From: Bacteroidota bacterium
GTDB taxonomy: Bacteria > Bacteroidota > Bacteroidia > Chitinophagales > Chitinophagaceae
Reading direction: 5' to 3'
NCBI GenBank assembly: GCA_947461125.1
Contig: CANHHX010000009.1
Coordinates: forward strand, 1-52,325
Length of the DNA: 52,325 nt
Part shown: positions 23,501-33,300 of the stretch, piece after piece
Layout of the letters: each line of letters starts with the position of its first letter
How positions within the stretch are numbered: the first letter of the stretch is position 1
Notes under the pieces: generated by a model
Seen by the model: the letters and a program-made list of their open reading frames with translations, nothing else
Told to the model about the DNA's origin: nothing
Database searches by the model: none
Made by a program: the position numbers and the translations under genes

Positions 23501-24154
23501 ATGCTAACTCAAAAAATTAAAGTGCTAATTGCAGATGATCACATCATTTTTAGACGCGGCTTAAAAATGCTCTTGGCTAGCATAGATGGAATAGAATTAG
23601 TGGGGGAGGCCGAAAATGGATTGGATTTACTTTCGGTGGCTGCCCGCTATACCCCCGATGTTTTTTTGGTGGATATTTCGATGCCGGTGATGGACGGGGT
23701 GATGGCTACAAAAGAGCTTTGTAAAAGACATCCTGGTGCAAAGGTTATTGCGCTATCGGTTTTTGGTCAAGAAAGCCATATCATGGAAATGCTAGACGCT
23801 GGGGCTATTGGTTACCTCATGAAAAACGCAGATAAAGCAGATATTGAGCAGGCTGTTGTATCAGTGTTTAACAACAGGTCTTATTTTTGTACCGAAAGCA
23901 ATAAGCAGGTAAAAGACCTCATTGACAAGTTTCAATCTGGCAGCAAAGCGCATTTGGTGGTGTTTTCGGAGCGTGAAAAAGATATAATCACCCTCATATG
24001 CAAGGGCTATATTAGCAAAGAAATTGCCTCTACATTATATTTAAGTCAGCGCACGGTAGAAGGTCACCGTACCAGGGTGATGCAAAAAATGGGTGTTAAG
24101 AGTATGGCAGGACTTGTTACGTATGCCTGCGAAAAAGGTTTGTATGGCGAATAA
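23501..24154 (+). CDS. NarL/FixJ-type response regulator
   Basis: A 217-residue two-domain regulator. The receiver domain (residues 6-122) has the acidic pair in IADDH and the phosphoacceptor Asp58 in VFLVDISMPVMDG. The LuxR-type helix-turn-helix (about 150-212) reads FSEREKDIITLICKGYISKEIASTLYLS (in part: SKEIASTLYLSQRTVEGHR). No histidine kinase is encoded nearby, so its partner is elsewhere. It is divergent from the helicase gene. A possible 25-residue peptide gene follows. Confidence 0.92.
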   Translation: MLTQKIKVLIADDHIIFRRGLKMLLASIDGIELVGEAENGLDLLSVAARYTPDVFLVDISMPVMDGVMATKELCKRHPGAKVIALSVFGQESHIMEMLDAGAIGYLMKNADKADIEQAVVSVFNNRSYFCTESNKQVKDLIDKFQSGSKAHLVVFSEREKDIITLICKGYISKEIASTLYLSQRTVEGHRTRVMQKMGVKSMAGLVTYACEKGLYGE

Positions 24155-24169
24155 TCCTTCAATTATCCT

Positions 24170-24177
24170 TAACTTTG
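24170..24177 (+). promoter_or_regulatory. Predicted -7 promoter element for the 25-residue ORF
   Basis: TAACTTTG is a full match to TAnnTTTG and ends 4 bp before the ATG at 24182, the same spacing as at 12715/12727. Confidence 0.35.
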
Positions 24178-24181
24178 AGTT

Positions 24182-24259
24182 ATGACTTTCCCCATCATTT
24201 TTGGCATAATTGCCATCATCATCATTATTATTAGACGTAACCGTCAAAATAGAGACTAA
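24182..24259 (+). CDS. Possible 25-residue hydrophobic membrane peptide
   Basis: The frame reads MTFPIIFGIIAIIIIII followed by the basic tail RRNRQNRD: one hydrophobic helix with a positive C-terminus, the form of known bacterial single-helix microproteins. The central run comes from a simple ATC/ATT repeat. A full -7 match lies 4 bp before the ATG, and an 8-bp hairpin begins within the last codons. It follows the response regulator gene by 27 bp. Coding potential of so short a frame cannot be proven from sequence. Confidence 0.35.
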   Translation: MTFPIIFGIIAIIIIIIRRNRQNRD

Positions 24260-24276
24260 AAAAATACCGTCTCTAT
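24249..24276. repeat. Hairpin after the 25-residue ORF
   Basis: ATAGAGAC (24249-24256) pairs exactly with GTCTCTAT (24269-24276) around a 12-base loop holding the stop codon. There is no T-run after it, so a factor-independent terminator is doubtful; it could stabilise a 3' end. Confidence 0.3.
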
Positions 24277-24388
24277 ATCTATACAACATCCCCCCGGTGT
24301 GTATAAACATATTAACGGTATTCTTGACACGAAGATGCAGTGCTCTAAATTATCTAGGAATAAACTAGGTGAAATAACGGGTTAGCTA

Positions 24389-24404
24389 ATAGGTAATTTC
24401 CTAT
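24389..24404. promoter_or_regulatory. ATAGG-N6-CCTAT dyad overlapping a -7 element
   Basis: ATAGG TAATTT CCTAT overlaps the first bases of TATATTTG (24402-24409), a full -7 match. Nearly the same 16 bp (one difference) recur at 25900-25915. An operator role is inferred from position. Confidence 0.35.
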
Positions 24405-24409
24405 ATTTG
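24402..24409 (+). promoter_or_regulatory. Predicted -7 promoter element for the 24473 gene
   Basis: TATATTTG matches TAnnTTTG in full and lies 63 bp before the ATG at 24473, leaving a leader of about 60 bases that contains the second dyad (24429-24450). Confidence 0.45.
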
Positions 24410-24428
24410 TGAGGTATTCAAATGTAAT

Positions 24429-24450
24429 AAATAGGTTACATGTCCTATTT
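24429..24450. promoter_or_regulatory. AAATAGG-N8-CCTATTT dyad in the leader of the 24473 gene
   Basis: Seven-base arms AAATAGG and CCTATTT are exact reverse complements around TTACATGT. It lies between the predicted promoter and the start codon and shares the ATAGG half with the dyads at 24389, 25900 and 27160. Confidence 0.35.
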
Positions 24451-24472
24451 TAACATTGATAACCAAGTATTT

Positions 24473-25903
24473 ATGAGAAAACTACTATTATTTACTCTTT
24501 TCTGTTTTTCAACTTTCTTTTTTACATTTTCACAAGGGGTAACGTATGTCGAAAGAGATTCTTTAGGTGCTCCGGTAGATACATCTGGCTTAATTACTGT
24601 TAAAAACAGTCACTTTTTAAATAAAATTGTAGGAAATTCCAAGTCGCCACTTGTATTGCGCGGCCCTGCTCAATCTTTTGTTCAATTCAACCATCCGGTG
24701 TTAGGCATTAGAGAGCAAGTTCTCATAAAAACGCCCAATAACTTTTTTATTGCCATATCCGGTGCAGGCCGTATATACCAGCAGATTGCAGTTACCGATT
24801 CATTACGCTATTTTAAACGGATTGATGACAATGAGAATATCAATTATAATTTAGGTGCCTTTTATTTTTCTGTTGGAGAAACCGTTTACAATCAGGGTGG
24901 CTATGGGTTTTGGAAAACCAATGGAACCCTGAGGGGCTTTAATTTTAAGGATGGGGAATGGGACGTTTTTCCGACCAATATAGAAGTGTATAATCCTATC
25001 TTTCCCTCTAGTAGTTGGTTTGATGCGTCAAAAAATGCACTTTATATACCGTATCAGCAAATGATTAATTCTGGCCTTAAAGGATTCCAGAGCGCTGCGG
25101 GAACGATCATTGACGGTGTCATGTATTTGGATTGTAAAACTTGGGACTGGTTACAAATAGGAAAAGTACCTAGCAACTATCTAAATATCCTTAAGACCTC
25201 TAAGATTAAAGTATATAATGAGTCGGGATACTTTGTTTCTGATGGTGAAGATGTGTATTGGTTTAATTTTTTAAATAATTCGGTTTCTGTAAATAGCAAT
25301 CGAACACTTGCACAAAGTATAAATAGGCTTGATAACTCAAGTATCCATTACTATAAAGACGGGATTTTATATAGTTATTTTCCTATAACCGGCGCATTAG
25401 ACACACTCGTAATTGATGAATCTAAATTTGTAAAAGAACCAGCGCCAATGTGGGGTTTACAATTTGATCTAGCTACAATTTGGCCCCTATGGTTATGTTT
25501 ATTTCTATTTATAGTATCGCTTTGGTACTTTTTTAAGGTCCCAACAAAAAAGGAACAAAAAAGAGCCACTGAAACCTTTGCAATTGGCGTTAAAAAGCTT
25601 GATGTTTCATTCAATCAAACCGAGCTTTCTCTCATTGACCTATTTATAGAAAAATCTTTTGTAGGCGCCACCGCTACCATTGCTGAAATTAACTACGTTT
25701 TGGGTATCAAAGACAAAAATGTAGGTATGCAAAAAAAGGTGAGAAGTGATGTGATTAATGGCATTAATGACAAGTTCAAATATGCCACAAGCCAAGACAT
25801 CCAGTTAATTTTGAGCGTTAGAAGTGAAACCGATAAGCGTTATTTCGAATATTTTATTGCTAAAGATCAAATAAATGAGGTCCAAAAATTAATAACAGGA
25901 TAG
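24473..25903 (+). CDS. Membrane one-component regulator candidate, paralogue of the 12727 gene
   Basis: Start at ATG 24473 gives 476 residues with the signal peptide MRKLLLFTLFCFSTFFFTFS; the frame from 24440 adds an 11-residue leader without support. Residues 22-330 look like a beta-propeller (NQGGYGFWKTNGTLRGFNF, GEWDVFPTN, GVMYLDCKTWDWLQ). A membrane helix lies at about 337-355 (WPLWLCLFLFIVSLWYFF). The cytoplasmic tail (about 381-440) carries ATIAEINYVLGIKDKNV and QKKVRSDVINGINDKF, aligning with SIDQINRALGVKNKEV and the following residues of the 12727 protein. It is convergent with a 7TM-AraC gene, which in turn diverges from the giant adhesin, so it may help control surface genes. That role is inference. 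Confidence 0.75.
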   Translation: MRKLLLFTLFCFSTFFFTFSQGVTYVERDSLGAPVDTSGLITVKNSHFLNKIVGNSKSPLVLRGPAQSFVQFNHPVLGIREQVLIKTPNNFFIAISGAGRIYQQIAVTDSLRYFKRIDDNENINYNLGAFYFSVGETVYNQGGYGFWKTNGTLRGFNFKDGEWDVFPTNIEVYNPIFPSSSWFDASKNALYIPYQQMINSGLKGFQSAAGTIIDGVMYLDCKTWDWLQIGKVPSNYLNILKTSKIKVYNESGYFVSDGEDVYWFNFLNNSVSVNSNRTLAQSINRLDNSSIHYYKDGILYSYFPITGALDTLVIDESKFVKEPAPMWGLQFDLATIWPLWLCLFLFIVSLWYFFKVPTKKEQKRATETFAIGVKKLDVSFNQTELSLIDLFIEKSFVGATATIAEINYVLGIKDKNVGMQKKVRSDVINGINDKFKYATSQDIQLILSVRSETDKRYFEYFIAKDQINEVQKLITG

Positions 25904-25915
25904 GTTATTTCCTAT
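25900..25915. repeat. Second copy of the ATAGG/CCTAT dyad, at the convergent gene ends
   Basis: ATAGG TTATTT CCTAT covers the stop codons of both convergent genes (24473 and 25912). It differs from the 24389 copy at one base. Position at a convergent junction also fits a weak bidirectional terminator stem. Confidence 0.35.
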
Positions 25916-27123
25916 TTATTTTTTCGCTCTAGATACTCTGACGGTGTCATCCCGGTTTCTGTTTTAAAGGCGTTGTAAAAGTTTGAGCGCGTTGAAAATC
26001 CAGACTTTTTACCAATGCCGTCCATCGAAAGATCATCTGCCTGCCCTGAATCTAATAACTTGGCAGCATATTGTATGCGCAGTTGCGTTCGTAAAGTCGT
26101 AAATTTTACATTCATTAGTGTGTTTAGGCAATATGACAAGTGGTGAACCGGCACTTTTAATGCAACTGCAAGTTCATTGATTGTAAAATCTGGATTTAAA
26201 AAAGGCTCCTCTTTTATGAGGTAGGCATTTATTTTATCTACCAACTCATAAAATGGATCATCTTGGGGTAATTGAACTTCCGCCACAATATTTGTGGGTT
26301 CAATTATTGGGTTAGTTTCTTTTTTTGGTCTTTCCTGACTGCCAATTTCTAATGCCGTATTTGAATTATAAATCGGCATCCCATATAAAATCCGCGGGAA
26401 TAACAGTAACATAAACGACATGCAAAAATAGGCGACCCCACTAAAAATATGTGTAAACTGACCATTAATAAGTGTAGCTGTAACAGTTTGCTTTGATAAA
26501 CTAAGACTTAGAAAAAAGAAGTTCAAAATTAAAATGGCGGTTGTAACTGCCAAAATAATGAGCCACCTATAAATTAGATTAGATTGCTGAACTGATACTT
26601 TTAATCTTTTTGATTTTGGGTTATGCAACCATAATAAATAGGTTATGTAACCTAAATATATGAATACGAGCGTAGGTCTAGCAAAGAAGTTTACAAGGGG
26701 AGTTGTTATCCAATTGACTTTAAACTGGGTAATTAAGTTTAGATCATTTAATATTTGAGAAGCAATACCAACTTTATAGCTAAATGGGGTTAATAAGTAT
26801 GGAAAAATCCCCACCAATTGTAACAAGAATGGTATAAAATGAATAATGTCAGATGGCCTTAACTTACTATTATCGGTTAATGTACCTCTGTAATAGAATA
26901 GTAGTAGAGGCCCAGTTAAAAACCAAAATGGCGAAAAGTTATTATAAAAGACGGCTAACCAAAATGGAGAGTTGGTATAAATAGTAAAGTAATGGGTAAG
27001 CCCATATGTTGCTAAGATTGAAAAAAAGGCACCAAGGTAAAAGGTGTTTTTATTGATACGCCAATTATAGGTGATCAAAAGGCCCGATAAGATAATGGTA
27101 AGTATAGATATATAGAGTAGCAT
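25912..27123 (-). CDS. Membrane-embedded AraC-family regulator (7TM + AraC HTH)
   Basis: Start at ATG 27123 gives 403 residues; the longer frame begins at a TTG and runs through a run of eight C. The N-terminal part (1-225) has about seven membrane helices, e.g. MLLYISILTIILSGLLIT, ILATYGLTHYFTIY, FWFLTGPLLLFYY, IILAVTTAILILNFFFL and VAYFCMSFMLLLFPRIL. A linker rich in Pro and Glu follows, then an AraC/XylS double helix-turn-helix (about 295-400): FTINELAVALKVPVHHLS and SMDGIGKKSGFSTRSNFYNAF, ending in the family motif GMTPSEYL. It would sense a membrane or external signal and bind DNA directly. It diverges from the giant adhesin gene; the intergenic dyad at 27160 is a candidate site. Confidence 0.88.
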   Translation of the reverse strand: MLLYISILTIILSGLLITYNWRINKNTFYLGAFFSILATYGLTHYFTIYTNSPFWLAVFYNNFSPFWFLTGPLLLFYYRGTLTDNSKLRPSDIIHFIPFLLQLVGIFPYLLTPFSYKVGIASQILNDLNLITQFKVNWITTPLVNFFARPTLVFIYLGYITYLLWLHNPKSKRLKVSVQQSNLIYRWLIILAVTTAILILNFFFLSLSLSKQTVTATLINGQFTHIFSGVAYFCMSFMLLLFPRILYGMPIYNSNTALEIGSQERPKKETNPIIEPTNIVAEVQLPQDDPFYELVDKINAYLIKEEPFLNPDFTINELAVALKVPVHHLSYCLNTLMNVKFTTLRTQLRIQYAAKLLDSGQADDLSMDGIGKKSGFSTRSNFYNAFKTETGMTPSEYLERKNK

Positions 27124-27124
27124 A

Positions 27125-27132
27125 GGGGGGGG
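27125..27132 (-). repeat. Run of eight C just upstream of the AraC start codon
   Basis: On the coding (minus) strand the sequence is TTT, eight C, T, then ATG. The run sits where a ribosome-binding site would be, and slippage would change spacing to the start codon or the frame of the upstream TTG. Confidence 0.6.
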
Positions 27133-27159
27133 AAAGATCAATTTTTTTACATATAAAAG

Positions 27160-27186
27160 TAGTCCTAATTTACGAAAATAGGACTA
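27160..27186. promoter_or_regulatory. TAGTCCTA-N11-TAGGACTA inverted repeat between AraC and adhesin genes
   Basis: Exact 8-bp arms (27160-27167 and 27179-27186) with centres 19 bp apart, about two helical turns, in the divergent region of the 7TM-AraC gene and the giant adhesin gene. This is a plausible operator for either. Confidence 0.45.
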
Positions 27187-27316
27187 AAAATTAGATTTAA
27201 TTCTATCAAATGTTAGTTTACAATTATATTTTCGCGCGAATTAATTAAACTTTTTTTATATAAAAGTTTTTTGATTTTCATTCAAATATTATTCTAGCTA
27301 ATTTAAATAGATAATT

Positions 27317-30300
27317 ATGATCCTAAGGAAGTTTGCACAGCTACGTTTAGTTGTCCTAACAATTTCAATGTTACTCATTCAATTTGTTGCAAAATCTCAA
27401 CTAACCTCACCAAATTCCATTATTTTTCTTGAGAATACTGTGAATTCTGCTTTCGAGCCTATTTTCCCGATTGCAAACTCGAGCTATGCAAATAGCGGTA
27501 CTCCTAATTTTACAGGAAAAACACTTGCAATAATTTATGTAAATCAGTCTGGTACAGCGATTGCAGGTGTTTCCACTGATCAATTGGGAGTAAAAAATGT
27601 AGGTACAGCAACTGGAGAGGTCAATGTTGTTTTGGGTAGTCCAAACACAGTTAAAGTTGGATCAACAACGGTTGCTACTTATCCATCTTCATTAACTAAC
27701 TCAGGAGTAAGTGGTGAAAATTTATTGATTACTTGGGTTGGTTCTCCAACATTAGCTCAAGTAAATGCGGTTCTAAATCAAATTGGGTATCAAACTACTT
27801 CTGATAATCCCAATCCTGCACGTTACATTAAAATTACAATTCTTGACGGATCTAACACGATAACATTTAATAAATTGTTGACTGTTACTGCTGAAAATGA
27901 CGCTCCACGCGCAGGCGCCAGTACAGTGAGATCAGACATTACTGCCCCATCCGATCCGATAATTATTTGGCCAGCAGGAAGCACTACTCCGGGTTCAGAA
28001 GGAGTAGCCAATGCGATAGATAATAATTCAAATACTAAATACCTTAACTGGGGATCCGGTTCAGCTGCACCACCTAACTCAGGTTTTGTTGTAACACCAG
28101 CATCAGGAGCAACGATTGTAACAAAGCTTACATTTGTAAGTGCGAATGATGAATCTAGTAGAGACCCTATTACCTATAAATTAGAGGGATCTAGAGATGG
28201 TGGAGGATCTTACACTACGATTGTGAACTCCGCAAATACGAATGTATCTACTTCAAGGTTTACATCGTCAGAGTCCGCTGAATTTTCAAATCAAGAGTGG
28301 TATTCTAGTTACAGACTTACTTTCCCTCAATTAAGGTCTGCGGGTGCAATGATGCAAATAGGTGAAGTTGAATTATTGGGCGTTCCTTTTCAAAGAGTTG
28401 TTTATACGATAGGATCTTCAAGTCCGGTATTCATACATAATTTACTTTCTGTAACTGACGTTGACAACAGTGATCAAATTCAGTCTGCAACAGTTAACAT
28501 CACTACTAACTTTAATGCAAATGATGTTTTAACATGGACAAATCAAACAGGAATTACTGGTTCTTATAATGCATCAACAGGCCTCTTATCCTTTACAGGA
28601 TCAGCCGCACCAAGTGTTTATCAAACATTATTACGATCTGTAAAATTTAATACGGCTGCGCCAAATTCAGCTGGAAAACAAAGATTGATTACTTTTCAGG
28701 TTGTTGATGCCGCAGGACTAACTTCAAATTTAGCGGAAGCCAGAGTTGTAGTTACTTTTCCTCCAACGCTTACATCTGTAACAAGCCTTGGTACCGCAAA
28801 TAGATCTGTTGCTAATTCAATTACATATGCGATGCTTAGTTCGGCATCTCAAGACTTTACAGATGCTGATACAGAAGATGTACCATTAAAATTTAAAATT
28901 AAATCAATTGGGACAAACGGAACACTAACGAAAGGTGGTGTGGCTGTGAGTATTGGCGATGTTGTTGCGACAGGTGAAAGTTTGGTATGGACTCCTTCAA
29001 CAACCGCATCGAATGTAGTAGTTATGTCGGTTCGTGCATTTGATGGAGATTTGGAATCAAGCACGAACGTAAATGTTACAATGAATGTTCAAAACCTTCC
29101 TGCTCCAATCATTACTTCCTTTACCCCAACCACGGCAGGTACCGGAGAAACAGTAGTTATTACTGGTTCCAATTTTTCTGGTAGTACTGTTGTAAGGTTT
29201 GGAAACGTTAATGCAACATCATTTATCGTCAACTCAAATACACAAATTACTGCTGTAGTAGGCGCTGCAGCTTCTGGTGACGTTTATGTGCAGAATCCTA
29301 CTGGTAACGATACAGAGTCAGGATTTTTATACAAAGTTGTTGAACTTAAATTCGACGGCAATACACTAGATAATACAGATGCAAATAGAGATGCTACCAT
29401 TGTAGGAACTGCTACCTATGGTTCTGGTGCAAGTGGTCAAGCTATTTGTTTCACAAATAATAATGTAGTGAATGGTACTACTGTTCAAAATTATTTGACT
29501 TTACCGAGCGACCTCATTCGAGGTAGAGGTTCAAATTTTACGGTATCATTACGATTCAAGACGAACTCTTATGGTGGAATTTTGGGTTACCAAAATGGAG
29601 CTGTTGGTGCAAGTGGTTCACAATGGGTTCCAATATTGTATGTTCAAAGTGATGGAAAGCTTAATGCTAATTTGTGGCAAGGCTCACCTTTAAACGCGCC
29701 GCTAAATGTACTAAGTAGCATAAGAGTAGATGATGGTAATTGGCATAAAGTTGAATTCTCTGCTGCTCCGGGATCCATAACAGTATATATTGATGGTGTT
29801 CTTGCAGGTAGTAGTAATGGAACAACGGACCACTTGTCTATGACATTTAACCAATTGGGTGCTGTAAAAACTACTGGTGTTTGGACGGGAGACCCTATTG
29901 ATGGATGGTTTGGTTTTAATGGTTGTATTGATGAATTTATCATAATCGATAGATCATTAACTGCGACTCAAATCCAGCAAGTAACGCAATTACCTCTTCC
30001 AACAATAACCTCATTTTCTCCTACCACTGCTAAAAGCGGTGAAATAATTACTATTACCGGAACAAACCTAGGAAGTGCAAGTAGTGTAAGAATTGGAGGA
30101 GTTGAAGCAAGAAGATTTACAGTTGTTTCTGCAACAGAAATTCGCGCGATTGTGGGCAAGGATGCAACACTTACTACAGATGTACAATTAACTACCGCTG
30201 CGGGAACGATAACTGCTACAACGTTCACTTTTGATTGCACTAATAATTCATTAAACTTTGATGGTTTGAATGATTTTGTGCAAGCAGGTGCTCCTCTGCC

Positions 30301-33300
30301 GTTGACAAGTTCAGGAAATTTTACCATTGAAGCATGGGTAAGACCATCTCTTATCGACGCTAATTATAGAGGATTTTTTGGTAAACAGGGATCATTAGGT
30401 AGGGCTCCTTCCATTTGGGTTGGTCCCAACGGCTCTTTGCATACGGATGCATACAATGCTTCCAATATCAATGATCGCTACGATTTGCTTGTGAATAACT
30501 TCTTTGAAGTCAATACCTGGGTTCACGTTGCCTATGTGAGAAACGGGAATACATTTATTGTCTATAAAAATGGGGTTCAAGTAGCTTCTAGAACCGCCCC
30601 AGCGAGTGTCTTTTTACCAAATGAAAACTTTGACATTGGCCGGGTGGATAATAACTTTAACGGAAACTTAGATGAAGTACGCGTTTGGAATACAGCTCGT
30701 ACAGCCCAGCAAATTCAAACTAATATTGGTCAAGAATTGGTGGGGAATGAGTCAGGACTTGCAGCTTATTACAACTTTAACCAAGGGACTGCCGGTGGAA
30801 CGAATACAGGGATTACAACTCTAAATAACTTGACTGCAACAGCAAACATGTCTGGTACTTTGACAAATATAGATCGCTCTGGCACTGCTTCTAATTTTGT
30901 AAAAGGTGTTTGGCCGGTGATTATTACACAACCAACTGCAACAACAACAGCTTGTTCAGGTGTTAATGTTAGTTTAACAGTATCTGCTGTTGGTCCACAA
31001 CTTTCTTACCAGTGGTACACTAACAATTCTGCAAGTAATACAGGAGGTACAGCTATCACAGGTGCAACATCAGCTACCTATACATATACTACTACTACAT
31101 TAGAATCTAATTATTTTTATGCTGTTGTTACTGGGGCTTGTTCTCAAACAGTTACAAGTACGGTTTCAACAGTTGACGTTAATGCAACCAATTGGACTAA
31201 AATTTATGAAACTACGAACCCAAGCCGCAATGCTTCTGGGGAAATGGTTTACACAGCTGGATTTGGCAAGACAGGTGGAGCAGCTTCATCTCATAACGGT
31301 AATTTCTCTCGTATTAAATATAGACTTGAAAATAATGTAGCAGGTACTTTGCGCTGGGCTGAAGTATCGTTTGATAGATTAGATAATATAACTTTAGCTG
31401 ATTTACAAATCCCCGATTTGGTAAATAATATATTGATTCAAAAAAATGTTTCAAATATTGAAGTCACTTCAAATATGCCTGGCGTTCATACCGGTAAATT
31501 TAGTACGGGTAGATTGGAATTTTGGAATATGGACTATAGAACGTTCCGTTCAGATCTAATACCTGCTGGTGATGCTTCTACCTATGATTGGGATGATCGT
31601 GTTGCTGGAAATTCAAATGGACATGGCTCATTCCAAATTCATAATGTAAGTCCTCAAAAAGAGCAAACTATTTTTGCATGGAATATGCATCTCAATGGCG
31701 GGACACCTGAAATTGGTATTGGAAACGCACCATCAGGAAATCCAGACTGGACATTCAACACGTCAAATGGTATCGGAAATTTCAAGGTGCAAATTTCTGT
31801 ACAGGAAGCACCTGTAATTGCGCCCAACGGCGTAGTTCCTACTTGTGTTGGAACACCTGTTACCCTTACTGCTTCTGCTGGCGCATCTTATTTGTGGAGC
31901 AATGGCGCAACAACACAATCTATAAGCACTGCTAATGCAGGAAGCTATACTGTAACTGTTACACAAGCAAATGGATGTAATTCTACCTCATTGCCAAAAA
32001 CAGTTACTGTAAATCCATTGCCAAGCATAACGTATCCAAATAGCAGCAATAGTTTCGAGCGAACTAAAGCTATAACTCAAATTCAACCAACAGTAACAGG
32101 AGTAGCTGTTAGTAGTTATGCAATCAGTCCTGCATTACCAACTGGTTTGAGCTTTAATACAACTACCGGTGCTATATCAGGAACACCAGAAGTGAATAGT
32201 ACAGCAAGAATTTACACAGTAACCGCAAGCACCGCTTCTGGTTGCTCAAGTGCAACAACCTTTACATTGGAAATATTCAGTGCAGTAGCGCCAAGTGCTT
32301 TGTCATATGCTCCGGCATCACAAACAGTTCGTCAAGGAACTGCGATAACAGCAATGGTGCTTAGTGCATCTGGTGGCGTTATTGCTTCATATAGTATTAG
32401 TCCCGCTTTGCCGGCTGGTTTAATATTCAATACAACAACAGGTGAAATAAGTGGCACTTTAACTGCTGCTCAAACAGGCGCCACTACACATACAATTACT
32501 GCTACTAATAGCGGTGGTAGTGCAACAACAACTGTAAGATTAATTTATAATACAGCTCCGACAGATTTATCTTTAAATACTACTTCTGTTGCAGAAAATG
32601 CTGTATCAGGAACAAATGTTGGTACTTTAAGTGCTACCGATGCCGACGCTAATGATACTTTCATTTACGCCCTAGTAAGTGGAACTGGTGATACAGATAA
32701 TGCAAGCTTTACAATTGACGGCGCTACTTTAAAAACGGCTATAGTATTTGATTTTGAAACTAAATCAAGCTACAGTGTAAGAGTTCGCGTAACAGATGCG
32801 GGTGGATTAAGTTTTGAAAAAGAACTTGCTATTAGTATCACAAATGTAAACGAAGCACCAACAAATATTACTGCTAGTGCAAGTTCAGTTTTAGAAAATG
32901 CAGCATTAGGAACAAATGTTGCTTCGTTTAGTACAACAGATGCAGATGCTAATGATACCTTCACATATACATTGGTAAGTGGCACAGGTTCTACAGACAA
33001 TGCAAGCTTTACTATTGTTGGCAATAGTATTAGAACTGCTACATTATTTGATTTTGAAACTAAATCAAGCTACAGTGTTAGAGTTCGTGTAACAGATGCC
33101 GGTGGATTAAGTTTCGAAAGAGCATTTACCATTACTGTTACAGATGTAAACGAAGCGCCAACATTAACAGCTATTTCAGATAGAAGAGTATACAATGTAG
33201 CTACTTCACAAATTGTTAATTTGGCAGGTATTACAGCGGGTCCAGAAACTGCACAAACAACCACAACAAGTGTAAGCACATCTAATCCTTCGGTATTTAG

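Larger units (their letters stand above)
24155..24472. other. 318-bp intergenic region with promoters, dyads and a small ORF
   Basis: Between the response regulator and the propeller-winged-helix gene. Contents: a -7 match at 24170, a possible 25-codon ORF at 24182-24259, a hairpin (24249-24276), and close to the next gene a -7 match at 24402 overlapped by one ATAGG/CCTAT dyad (24389) and followed by a second (24429). The stretch 24277-24388 shows nothing I can name. Confidence 0.5.

Noticed and set aside
24249-24276. Rho-independent terminator
   Set aside because: The 8-bp stem is AT-rich and no T-run follows; kept only as a hairpin.
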